Source of the DNA: Alphaproteobacteria bacterium
Lineage (GTDB): Bacteria > Pseudomonadota > Alphaproteobacteria > TMED109
Assembly: GCA_022819905.1 (NCBI GenBank)
Contig: JAJEGJ010000016.1
Location: 1-33,701, forward strand
Length of the DNA stretch: 33,701 nucleotides
Direction: 5' to 3'
In this document: piece after piece, positions 26,279 to 33,391 of the stretch
Numbering within the stretch: the stretch's first letter is position 1
Layout: every line of letters begins with the position of its first letter
Program-made: the position numbers and the translations under genes
Notes under the pieces: model-generated
Databases searched by the model: none
The model's input: the letters and a program-made list of their open reading frames with translations, nothing else
What the model was told of the DNA's origin: nothing

Positions 26279-26779
26279 ATGAAACACGAGGAGAATTGGC
26301 TTCCAGACCTGATGATTCGCCGAGCAGAATCGTTGAGGCGGGTTGCGGAGGAGATCAGTAGAGGCGGAGAGAAGGCGGGACCCGAGGACTCTTTGCTATT
26401 TGAAGGAACGATGTTAGCCGAGCCTGTGCTCCTATCCTTGGCGGCTGAGATCGCCTTAAAGGCTTGGCAATGCCGGGAACGCAGCGGGGCGCCTGACCGC
26501 GACCATGACCTGGTGGCGCTTTTCGATGGTCTGGGCGACGAGAGTCGAAAGCGACTCGAAGAGAAGATGCCCGAACATGAAAGTCCGCTGCGCGGATTTC
26601 CCCCGGTCTATCCGGGCATGCGGAACGCTCTGACCCAATGCAGGAGTGTATTCGTAGAGTGGAGATATGCGCACGAACACCAATCGGTTAACGCCGAAGT
26701 CGGAATTCTCAACACAGCACTCAAGGCGATCATTCAAGCATACGATGACTTACTCCAAGCGGAGGCGGCGGGCGAGTAG
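26279..26779 (+). CDS. Small HEPN-like protein
   Basis: The 166-residue protein is mostly helical. It shows the pattern LSLAAEIALKAW...HDLVALFDGL seen in HEPN-fold proteins (nucleotide-binding or RNase domains), and near the end WRYAHEHQ, whose RYAHEH offers an R-x4-H arrangement like HEPN RNase motifs. ATG 26279 follows the endonuclease by 55 bp and may be co-transcribed. If the motif is real it could be an RNA-cutting back-up triggered when the RM or other systems fail. Family assignment is by eye only and moderate; no partner antitoxin gene (MNT type) is adjacent. Confidence 0.5.
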   Translation: MKHEENWLPDLMIRRAESLRRVAEEISRGGEKAGPEDSLLFEGTMLAEPVLLSLAAEIALKAWQCRERSGAPDRDHDLVALFDGLGDESRKRLEEKMPEHESPLRGFPPVYPGMRNALTQCRSVFVEWRYAHEHQSVNAEVGILNTALKAIIQAYDDLLQAEAAGE

Positions 26780-26834
26780 TTTATGGCGGCTCACCGGCAA
26801 TGAGCGGCGCGATTGTTGGTGGCCCAGATGAATT

Positions 26835-27077
26835 CAGGGACGCCGAAGCGTCCCTGGGGTGCTAATTCTCGGCAGCCGTTGTGTCCCGATGGGGCAGCTA
26901 GCCGAGGGGTGCTGATATCGCGACTGTGGGGGCTCGTGTCCTCATTGTCAACAAGAGTCACGGCGCTTCGCGCAGTCCGAGGGCTTTCCGCCCTTGATTG
27001 GGAGGTCGGAAGGCGTTTGCACAGGCGAATATGCGCGCCAATGCCGTGTTCGCTAATCTGACCCGCGCTGTGCGCGG
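26835..27077 (+). ncRNA. Candidate structured RNA (possible HEARO/omega-RNA-like)
   Basis: A chain of stems fills this gene-free stretch: CAGGGACGC/GCGTCCCTG around CGAA (26835-26856); CTCGGC/GCCGAG (26868-26873/26901-26906) enclosing TGTCCC-GAT-GGGGCA; CGCGA/TCGTG (26919/26934); CTC...GAG (26941-26957); GAGGGC/GCCCTT (26979/26990); GGCG/CGCC (27012/27036); CACGGC/GCCGTG (26959/27043) closing a multi-branch; and CCGCGC-TGT-GCGCGG (27063-27077). Three stems need G-U pairs on the plus strand that would be C-A mismatches on the minus strand, so I place the RNA on plus. The first two stems are each followed by GGGGTGCTRAT (26856, 26906). No IscB/IsrB-like protein is in the window; the HEARO idea rests only on the general form. 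Confidence 0.5.
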
Positions 27078-27086
27078 ACGTAGCTC

Positions 27087-27284
27087 TCAAGCACGCACAG
27101 CCGCATCTTGGGCGGCGGCGCGAACGTCGCCAAGCTGGGTGGTTAAAGCAGCGGTGTGCTCTTCCCGGTTGCGGGCCGGAACGATCCGTCCGCTCCCGCC
27201 ACCGGCACGGGATCGATACGTTTCAGTGTCTGTGAAGCCCTCGAGAATGAAATGTCGATGGGTCTCCGCATCTCCGTTCGCCAT
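27087..27284 (-). pseudogene. IetS-like subtilase, N-terminal stub only
   Basis: A 65-codon frame starts at ATG 27284, directly after the ietA-like stop. Its opening (HFILEGFTDTETYRSRAGGGSGRIVP, partly shown, then RNREEHTAALTTQL) resembles the N-terminus of S8 serine peptidases that accompany an AAA ATPase in IetAS defence. A complete IetS is several hundred residues with an Asp-His-Ser triad; here the frame ends at TGA 27087 and the following sequence in all frames shows no such protease. The rest has been lost, apparently where the structured element begins. Confidence 0.65.
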
Positions 27285-28271
27285 CTACTGGGGACCGTCG
27301 TGCAGGCGGGACGCAGTCGCTTTGCGCTCTTGCAGCATGGCCCGGATGGTTTTCTCGCGGCACTTGTCCTGGCCTTGGATGAGCGCGTCCTTGAGGACAT
27401 CATTGGCCGCACGGGTGATCTCGGCGTAGCTGAGGCCTTGGGCCTCCTCGCCAAGTGTGCTCCATCGGACGTGTGCTGAGTGGGGCTTCAAGCGCGTGCG
27501 GAGTAGCTTGGCCGCCTGCTCTTCGTCGGGAAGTTCGTAGTGGAGGATGTCATCGAACCGCCGGAAAAGCGCCCGATCTAGGATGTCGGGGTGATTGGTG
27601 GCGGCGACGACGAGACTGTGGGAGCGGTCCTGCTCGATCATCAGCAGAAAGCTGTTGAGTACGCGGCGAATTTCGCCGACATCGTTGGTGAGGTTCCGAC
27701 CGGAGCCAATGGCGTCGAATTCGTCGAAGAAATAGATGCCGCGTGTGCGGTGCGTGGCATCGAACACCTGCCGCAGCTTGGCGGCGGTCTCGCCCATGAA
27801 CCGGGTGATCAATCCGTCGAGGCGGACCTGCAGCAGGGCTAGGCCCAGTTCGCCCGCGAGCACTGATGCGGTCATGGTCTTGCCGGTACCTGGCGGACCA
27901 ACGAGAAGCAGCTTACGGCGCGGAGTGAGGCCTTGGTCCAGAATGCGGCCGGCGGCGCGTTGTTCACGGATGACGCGCTGCAATTGGTTTGCCAAAACCG
28001 GGTCTACGATCATGTCCGAAATTCGGTTGGAGGGATTGGAAACCTCAAGGATGTTGGCAAGCTCGCCGCGTGGCTGGCTGATGGAGACGAGTGACGCAGC
28101 GCCGCGTCGTCGCTTGGCTTCGTCGATGGCGTCTCGCAAATCGGTTGCAAGCTTGCCGTGGCCGATTCGGGCTTCGTGGGCGGCGACCTGCATGGCGACG
28201 GAGAAGAAGCGGTCGTCATCGCCGTCGATATAGGACTGGACGAGGGCCTTGAGCTGGCTTCCGCTGGCCAT
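27285..28271 (-). CDS. ietA: IetA-type AAA ATPase
   Basis: The 328-residue FtsH/proteasome-class AAA ATPase has Walker A GPPGTGKTMTAS (about 124), pore-like MGETAAKLRQVF, Walker B YFFDEFDAIG, sensor AATNHPDILDRALFRRFD with arginine fingers, and a C-terminal small domain. The first ~80 residues include a helical SYIDGDDDRFFSVAMQVAAHEARIGH segment. With a following subtilase it constitutes IetAS, a two-gene system reported to restrict phage and plasmids. Here the subtilase partner is truncated, so the ATPase is probably orphaned. The stop TAG lies directly against the partner's ATG. It is intact and full length. Confidence 0.8.
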   Translation of the reverse strand: MASGSQLKALVQSYIDGDDDRFFSVAMQVAAHEARIGHGKLATDLRDAIDEAKRRRGAASLVSISQPRGELANILEVSNPSNRISDMIVDPVLANQLQRVIREQRAAGRILDQGLTPRRKLLLVGPPGTGKTMTASVLAGELGLALLQVRLDGLITRFMGETAAKLRQVFDATHRTRGIYFFDEFDAIGSGRNLTNDVGEIRRVLNSFLLMIEQDRSHSLVVAATNHPDILDRALFRRFDDILHYELPDEEQAAKLLRTRLKPHSAHVRWSTLGEEAQGLSYAEITRAANDVLKDALIQGQDKCREKTIRAMLQERKATASRLHDGPQ

Positions 28272-28489
28272 TCAGATTCCCGAAAAGCGCAATCGCAAGG
28301 GTACGCCGCCCAGGCGGGGGGCAGAATTGGCAATCGTCGCTGCCAGGTGCGAGTGCAGCAGGCTCTGGCGAGGACTGGGCATGGGACATCACTCAGCGTG
28401 TACGTACGAATGGTATCGCATTGAGGCTGGCCGGGAAAACAGACTGACTGTCTTGGGGAAAGCGTGTGGCCAACCGGCATCGGCCCTTG

Positions 28490-28506
28490 CGGGCAGGCGC
28501 TGCCCG
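28490..28506. terminator. Short hairpin just after the Rpn gene
   Basis: CGGGCA (28490-28495) and TGCCCG (28501-28506) form a 6-bp stem around GGCGC, directly beyond the stop of the minus-strand gene. No T-run; possible weak terminator. Confidence 0.35.
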
Positions 28507-28507
28507 G

Positions 28508-29569
28508 CTAGCGATTCCGGGCCCGTTCGGCGCGGGCCAGAAACTCCGCCTCGGTGCCGCAGTCGATGATCCAATCGCCGACCTCCGCCAGGCGCGCCGG
28601 GTCGGTCACCCCGTCGATCCGCGCGGAAAGCCGCTCCGCCGCCCGCCCGCCGAACTTCCGGTCCGCCTGTCGGCAGAGCCGCGCCCGCTCGTCAGCCCGG
28701 GCCAGCGCCACGCCTTCGGTTACGCCGCGCTCCACGCCCTGGGCCATGCCCTGCTCCACGCCTTGGGCCATGCCTTGCTCCAGCCAGTGGTCAATCATGG
28801 ACTGCAACATGAACGACTTCTTCATTTCCTCAAACTCCCCAAGTTCCGCAATTTCCCGCAGCCGGTCCTTCAGGTTCGGGACTTTCGGCGACTCCGGACC
28901 CAGGCCCGGCGCCAGCGAGTGCCATATCCATTCCGCGAACGCCAACCGCAGCTCACGGTGCGCCGGCCCGCCCAGAAGCCCCGACAGTCGCCCCAGCACC
29001 GCGTCCGGGTTCCGCGCCAAGGCACCTTGGTGGACCTCGATCTGCAGCGTCACGGCATTGCGCACAGGCAAATCCTCAACCTTGGCGCGGGCCATGTCAA
29101 CCAGCGCGAAGCGGGGCCACTCCGGGCCGCCGTCCGCGGACAGGCCGGCCACGCTGGCAGGCCCCCGCCAAGGGCGCAACCCGTTGTACAGCACCACCGG
29201 CCAAACCAACGGCAGCCGCCCGTCCGGGTCCTGCCTGCCTTGGCGAACTAGGTCCCTCAGCATCAGGACAACGTAGTGGGCCACGCGCAGCGGCATCAGC
29301 GGGTCGCGCTTGCGCTGGAACTCGACCGGCACGATGAGGCTGCCGCCGCCGCGCCGCCGCACGTGCCAGACCGCGTCACCGAGGCGCCGCTTCAGACCGG
29401 GGCCGATCCACTCGGTGGGCAGGCGCTCCAAGGTGTCGAAGTCGAGGTCCTCGAACAACTCGCCCGGCAGGACGATCTCCATGAGGCCCCAGGCCATCAA
29501 CCGGAAGGCGTAGAGGTTCTTGAAGGCGGCGTCGTGGCGCCGGTTCCGCTTTTTGGTCCGCTTGGCCAT
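28508..29569 (-). CDS. Rpn-family nuclease (PD-(D/E)xK, YhgA-like)
   Basis: The 353-residue protein belongs to the Rpn/YhgA-like group (formerly putative transposases), which promote recombination or cleave DNA. It starts MAKRTKKRNRRHDAAFKNLY, a family-like N-terminus, and has a nuclease-like strand SLIVPVEFQRKRD with E-x-Q in place of E-x-K, the substitution usual for Rpn. A ~30-residue tract of EQGMAQGVEQGMAQGVERG-type repeats (near residues 265-290) is typical of these proteins and is prone to length change. The gene stands alone on the minus strand between the IetA-type gene and the metabolic segment. Its role may be in host genome rearrangement or phage response; not certain. Confidence 0.75.
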   Translation of the reverse strand: MAKRTKKRNRRHDAAFKNLYAFRLMAWGLMEIVLPGELFEDLDFDTLERLPTEWIGPGLKRRLGDAVWHVRRRGGGSLIVPVEFQRKRDPLMPLRVAHYVVLMLRDLVRQGRQDPDGRLPLVWPVVLYNGLRPWRGPASVAGLSADGGPEWPRFALVDMARAKVEDLPVRNAVTLQIEVHQGALARNPDAVLGRLSGLLGGPAHRELRLAFAEWIWHSLAPGLGPESPKVPNLKDRLREIAELGEFEEMKKSFMLQSMIDHWLEQGMAQGVEQGMAQGVERGVTEGVALARADERARLCRQADRKFGGRAAERLSARIDGVTDPARLAEVGDWIIDCGTEAEFLARAERARNR

Positions 29570-29733
29570 GCGGCCATGTTGGCGGGCGGGGTGGCCAAAG
29601 TCTGTACGTCATTGCCCCATGCGTTGTGCGAGATTGTCCCGGCGTGTCTTTCGCGATGCGGGCCGGACGGAAATCAGTGGTATTGGTGCGCCCTTGGAGT
29701 CATCCCGTTCAATTTCCATCGACAGTGCGTTTG

Positions 29734-29739
29734 TATAAT
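29734..29739 (+). promoter_or_regulatory. Consensus -10 box (TATAAT), no clear -35
   Basis: TATAAT at 29734-29739 lies 87 bp upstream of the truncated antitoxin start at 29826. A -35 is only weakly suggested (TTCAAT at 29708-29713, 20 bp away). The 29570-29825 gap otherwise holds no gene I can support. Confidence 0.35.
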
Positions 29740-29825
29740 GCGTTTGATCCGTTGCTTCAGGAACGCGCCAAGTCAGATCACTTTCTTGTTGGCATTGTGA
29801 GGCAGTTGAAGTAGGGATTGAATCC

Positions 29826-29981
29826 ATGGACGACAAACTTTTTCAAAAACTGATTGAAAGCGCTTCCCAAGCGGCTGAGATTGTGCACGGCGAGCGCGGC
29901 CCGTCGCGAATGTTCGAGGGGACATCGGATGTTGTGCGCGAAATCAGAGCGCAGACTACCCCAAACAAGGAATCACAATGA
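29826..29981 (+). CDS. Truncated HigA/YiaG-like antitoxin N-terminus
   Basis: This 51-residue frame starts at ATG 29826 behind AGGGA and reads MDDKLFQKLIESASQAAEIV then GERGPSRMFEG. This resembles the opening of YiaG/HigA-type regulators (about 90-110 residues), which have an XRE helix-turn-helix after a similar stretch. Here the frame ends where the DNA-binding domain should begin, and the stop overlaps the next gene's ATG as ATGA. No toxin gene is found upstream. It may be a remnant of a toxin-antitoxin gene that now serves as a leader for the aldo/keto reductase. Confidence 0.5.
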   Translation: MDDKLFQKLIESASQAAEIVHGERGPSRMFEGTSDVVREIRAQTTPNKESQ

Positions 29982-30946
29982 AATACAACAAGTTAGGCAA
30001 TTCCGGCTTGGATGTCTCCCGAATCTGCCTCGGCTGCATGGGCTTCGGCGATGAGTCGGGCGGCATGCAGGACTGGAGCATCGACGAGGCCGCCAGCCGC
30101 CCGATCATCGAGCGGGCGCTGGAGCTTGGCATCAACTTTTTCGACACCGCCAACGCCTACTCGCTGGGCTCCAGCGAGGAGATCGTCGGGCGGGCCCTGA
30201 GGGACATGGCCAACCGCGATGAGGTGGTGATCGCCACCAAGGTGTATTTCCCCATGCACAAAGGGCGCAACGCCCGCGGGCTGTCCCGCAAGTCGATCAT
30301 GGCGCAGCTTGATGCCTCCTTGGGCCGGCTGGGCACCGACTACATCGACCTCTACCAGATCCACCGCTGGGATGATCGCACGCCCGTCGAGGAGACCCTC
30401 GGCGCGCTGCACGATGCGGTGGCCTGCGGCAAGGTGCGCTACATCGGCGCCTCGTCGATGTGGGCATGGCAATTCAGCAAGGCGCTCTACACCAGCGAGA
30501 TGCGCGGCCTCACCAGGTTCGTCAGCATGCAGAACCAATACAGCCTGCTGCAGCGCGAGGAGGAGCGCGAGATGCTGCCGCTGTGCGCCGACCAAGGCGT
30601 CGGGGCCATCCCGTGGAGTCCCTTGGGCCGGGGCTTGCTCACTCGCGATTGGGAATCCGTGACCCGCCGTTCGAAGAGCGACCCGGCGACGGCGGCGCGG
30701 TTCAGCGAGGCCAAGGACCGGCCCATCGTCGAGCGGGTGGGCGAGGTGGCGCGGGAGAAGGGCGTCTCCCAGGCCCAAGTGGCCTTGGCTTGGGTGCTGG
30801 CCAACCCCGTCGTCGCCGCCCCGATCGTCGGCGTCACCAAGATGAGCCACCTGGAGGAAGCGGTGGCCACGCTTGATGTTGAGCTGACCGTCGAGGAAAA
30901 GCAGCGGCTGGAGGAGGTGTACACGCCCCGGGCGAACTTGTTCTAA
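29978..30946 (+). CDS. Aldo/keto reductase
   Basis: The 322-residue protein is a full-length NAD(P)H-dependent oxidoreductase of the aldo/keto reductase fold. It starts MKYNKLGNSGLDVSRICLGC. The catalytic tetrad is visible: D56 and Y61 (FDTANAY), K88 (IATKVYF), H129 (LYQIHRWD). The SPLGRGLLTRDW segment and the C-terminal SHLEEAV...EEKQRLEE block match YajO/YghZ-like members. The exact substrate is unknown; it likely reduces aldehydes or ketones in the cytoplasm. The gene overlaps the antitoxin stub by ATGA. It is unrelated to defence and marks the end of the island. Confidence 0.9.
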   Translation: MKYNKLGNSGLDVSRICLGCMGFGDESGGMQDWSIDEAASRPIIERALELGINFFDTANAYSLGSSEEIVGRALRDMANRDEVVIATKVYFPMHKGRNARGLSRKSIMAQLDASLGRLGTDYIDLYQIHRWDDRTPVEETLGALHDAVACGKVRYIGASSMWAWQFSKALYTSEMRGLTRFVSMQNQYSLLQREEEREMLPLCADQGVGAIPWSPLGRGLLTRDWESVTRRSKSDPATAARFSEAKDRPIVERVGEVAREKGVSQAQVALAWVLANPVVAAPIVGVTKMSHLEEAVATLDVELTVEEKQRLEEVYTPRANLF

Positions 30947-30988
30947 AGCGGTTCCGTGCCAGTTGGCCGCTGGGACTTGCGGCAGGCA

Positions 30989-30994
30989 TATAAT
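30989..30994 (+). promoter_or_regulatory. TATAAT -10 box before the beta-propeller gene
   Basis: TATAAT at 30989-30994 lies about 80 bp before ATG 31075. No good -35 is seen. An in-frame-looking leader of 18 codons (ATG 31022 to TGA 31078, MKQVETAFQF then PRLAGAGS) ends overlapping the beta-propeller start as ATGA; it may be a translated leader. Confidence 0.35.
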
Positions 30995-31074
30995 TTCCGC
31001 TCCTTACTCAGAGCGAGTTTCATGAAACAAGTGGAGACCGCCTTTCAATTCCCTCGGCTGGCGGGAGCGGGATC

Positions 31075-32937
31075 ATGATCTGGCGGGTTCTATTGGCCGT
31101 GGTGGCGGTGCTTGCCATAGGTGGCTACTGGTTCTCGACCCAGTTCCCCCCGGACCCGCCGGCGCCCACCGGATACGCCGTGCGGGATGCAGCCTATGAG
31201 TACGTCGCCGGGACGGGGTTTGACAACGGCCCTAACTTCGGCCGCACCACCTGGTCGGGGGCGCACCGGGATGCGCGCAACTCGGACTATGTGCCGGTGC
31301 CGTCGCCCAACGCCGTGCGGCGCACCTGGACCGGCATCGAGCGGGGCAACTTCTTCATGCCGCCGGTCATTGGCGCCAATGGCAACGTCTATGCGACCTC
31401 CGCGGGCGGGCCGGGGGAAAGCCATCTGCATGCCTTCACGCCGGGTGGCCGGTTGCTTTGGAAGGCCGCGCCGATGCAGTCGATGGACGATCTGGACTCC
31501 GCCGCCTACTTTTCCGCCCCGGTGGTGGATGTGGATGACCACCTGTACTTGGCCGATGGCAACCAGCTCTGGTCGTTCACCAACGAGGGTGCTGTGCGCT
31601 GGGTGACCGACTTGCCGGCGCTCGGCGTCAACGGCTACGTCTTTTCCGCTTTCTTCACCCATCAAGGCCATGTCGGCCTCATTTCCAGCGACGGCAAGGT
31701 GGCGTTATTTGACCGCGCCAGCGGCGAACTGGCGCTGCCGGTCCTCGATCTTCCCGGCGTGGACGGGGTGCCGTCGAGCTCCATGCCGCCGGGACTGCTG
31801 GTGGACGACCTGATCGATCCGGCCTTGCTGCAGGACAACTGGGATGCCATCTGGGGCTTCAACATGGAAGTGGCCAACACGCCTTCCGTGAGCCCGGAAA
31901 CGGGACGCATCTTCATCGTCGCCACCGGCCGGCAGCCGGACCACACCGTGCTCTATGGGTTGGACGTGCAGGAAGAAGGCATTGAGATCGCGTTTGAGAC
32001 CCAACTCGGGGTGTCCGGCAGCGGCACCAGCCCCACCGTGTCCTTCGATGGCCGTTATGTTTACGTCGTGGATGGCGAAGGGCACCTGACCGGCGTGTCC
32101 ACCGTGGATGGCAGCATCGCTTGGCAGTCCTCGGAAGTCTCGGTGATGGGGGTGTCGTCCTCCACCATGCCCGATGGCAAGGTGTTCACCTTCCAATTCA
32201 ACGAGTTGATTTGCTGGGATGGGTCGAACGGCGACGTGCTGTGGCGCCACGATCTCAACTGGATCGCTGAAGAGGAGATCACCGGCTGGCCGACGATCTT
32301 TGGGCGGCCGCAGGCGGACATCGTGTCCGGCGTCACGACCACGGTGGATGGCGTCTGGTTCATCATCAAGGCCGGCATTGAGATCGAGATCCCGGAGGAT
32401 CAGCAAGACATGGTGCAGCCGCCGGTGGCCGGATTGCCGGTCGATACCTTCAAGCAGCCGATCAAGCATTTCCTGGTGCATTACGACTACGACGGCAATT
32501 TCGTCAGCAAGGCGCCCTTCGTGGACGATGGCGCGTTGGTGGTGATGGGGCTCGATGGCCGCATGTACGCCACCACCCTGAGCGTGACCACCTCGATTGC
32601 ACATTACGGCGCCAACCCGAACATGCCGTTCTTCATGCGCAACACGCCCAAGCCCTACGGCAGCTTGGTGGCTTACGATCCGGCGTCGTTCCTCGACTAC
32701 TTCAAGGAGCTGGTGGCTTGGCATGGGAGGTTGCTGCGGGACGGCCAGCAGGCGCCCGGCCAAGCCGCGTCCCTCGCTGCGCTGCACCTTAGCCTGGAGG
32801 AGGCGCTGGCTGCTGGGGAGTTGCCGCAGGGTGAATACGATGAGCTGCGGGCGCTGGTTGCCGAGGCTCAGTCTGAACCGGAAGCTTCCGCCCGCTTGCA
32901 GGCGGTGGACGCCTTGGGGGATGCGCTGGGGATCTAG
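31075..32937 (+). CDS. Membrane-anchored PQQ-like beta-propeller protein
   Basis: The 620-residue protein starts with a hydrophobic segment (MIWRVLLAVVAVLAIGGYWF), a signal anchor that would place it in the periplasm. The body has repeated blade-like units (GANGNVYATS, VDVDDHLYLADG, FDGRYVYVVDGEGHL, LDGRMYATTL), as in PQQ-binding or BamB-like propellers. There is no Cys or His set for a PQQ dehydrogenase active site that I could identify, so an enzyme function is unsupported; it may be a binding or structural propeller. The C-terminal ~60 residues are helical. ATG 31075 overlaps a possible leader ORF stop. Confidence 0.75.
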   Translation: MIWRVLLAVVAVLAIGGYWFSTQFPPDPPAPTGYAVRDAAYEYVAGTGFDNGPNFGRTTWSGAHRDARNSDYVPVPSPNAVRRTWTGIERGNFFMPPVIGANGNVYATSAGGPGESHLHAFTPGGRLLWKAAPMQSMDDLDSAAYFSAPVVDVDDHLYLADGNQLWSFTNEGAVRWVTDLPALGVNGYVFSAFFTHQGHVGLISSDGKVALFDRASGELALPVLDLPGVDGVPSSSMPPGLLVDDLIDPALLQDNWDAIWGFNMEVANTPSVSPETGRIFIVATGRQPDHTVLYGLDVQEEGIEIAFETQLGVSGSGTSPTVSFDGRYVYVVDGEGHLTGVSTVDGSIAWQSSEVSVMGVSSSTMPDGKVFTFQFNELICWDGSNGDVLWRHDLNWIAEEEITGWPTIFGRPQADIVSGVTTTVDGVWFIIKAGIEIEIPEDQQDMVQPPVAGLPVDTFKQPIKHFLVHYDYDGNFVSKAPFVDDGALVVMGLDGRMYATTLSVTTSIAHYGANPNMPFFMRNTPKPYGSLVAYDPASFLDYFKELVAWHGRLLRDGQQAPGQAASLAALHLSLEEALAAGELPQGEYDELRALVAEAQSEPEASARLQAVDALGDALGI

Positions 32938-32976
32938 GGCGCGTAGCGGCGGTTCCATGGCACTCCACGATCCCAA

Positions 32977-32997
32977 TCGAGGGCAGGATGCCCTCGA
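32977..32997. terminator. Hairpin after the beta-propeller gene
   Basis: TCGAGGGC (32977-32984) and GCCCTCGA (32990-32997) form a perfect 8-bp stem with a 5-nt loop, 40 bp after the stop. A second strong stem follows at 32999. Confidence 0.5.
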
Positions 32998-32998
32998 G

Positions 32999-33039
32999 CC
33001 GGGGAGGGCGTTCCGAGGCTAGCCACGGCCCCTCCCCGG
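32999..33039. terminator. Second, 10-bp-stem hairpin between convergent genes
   Basis: CCGGGGAGGG (32999-33008) is perfectly complementary to CCCTCCCCGG (33030-33039) with a 21-nt loop. It lies between the beta-propeller gene and the minus-strand small membrane gene ending at 33060, so it may terminate both. No T-run. Confidence 0.5.
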
Positions 33040-33059
33040 AGGAAGGAGCCGCAACCCGG

Positions 33060-33197
33060 TCAAAGGATCCAGATCCAGAACACAACTGCGGTGGGCACGA
33101 TCCCGAGGAGCGACAGACCGATGCCGTACTTCACCACCAGCCACCACGTGCGCTCCAGCCGGAAGTCCTCCGACACCTGTTCGTACCGTTCAAACAT
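33060..33197 (-). CDS. Small membrane protein of 45 residues
   Basis: ATG 33197 opens a 45-codon frame reading MFERYEQVSEDFRLERTWWL then VVKYGIGLSLLGIVPTAVVF and WIWIL. The C-terminal half is strongly hydrophobic and would span the membrane; the N-terminal half is charged. The upstream gene's stop overlaps the ATG as TGATG. I recognise no family. GGGGGG lies upstream as a possible ribosome site. Confidence 0.55.
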   Translation of the reverse strand: MFERYEQVSEDFRLERTWWLVVKYGIGLSLLGIVPTAVVFWIWIL

Positions 33198-33391
33198 CAC
33201 GCACCCCCCATTAGGCCAACCTGGTCCAGGGCGACCAGAACCGCGGCCGTGGCCGCCATCGCGGTGAGAACGAGCCTGAACATGTCCAACACGTTGCCCA
33301 ATCTCATCCGCGCGGTTTCCGTCCGCAGTTTTTTGGTTTCCGCCTTCATGCGGTCGATCTCCAGCTCCTTTCGATTCTCTTCAGCATCCAC
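33197..33391 (-). CDS. Small membrane protein with charged helix, 64 residues
   Basis: The GTG at 33391 is chosen because GGAGG lies 7 nt upstream. An open frame to 33523 exists but the added residues look non-coding. The product starts with VDAEENRKELEIDRMKAETK, a charged likely coiled-coil, followed by a ~23-residue hydrophobic span (VLTAMAATAAVLVALDQV). Its stop overlaps the next ATG, so the two small genes form an operon. Function unknown. Confidence 0.55.
   Translation of the reverse strand: MDAEENRKELEIDRMKAETKKLRTETARMRLGNVLDMFRLVLTAMAATAAVLVALDQVGLMGGA

Noticed and set aside
26791-27090. Minus-strand frame of 99 codons over the structured region
   Set aside because: The sequence is full of inverted repeats with no homology I recognise; it is better explained as structured RNA.
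28466-29251. Plus-strand frame of 261 codons antisense to the Rpn gene
   Set aside because: Shadow of a GC-rich gene; its protein has a biased, low-complexity composition and no recognisable motif.
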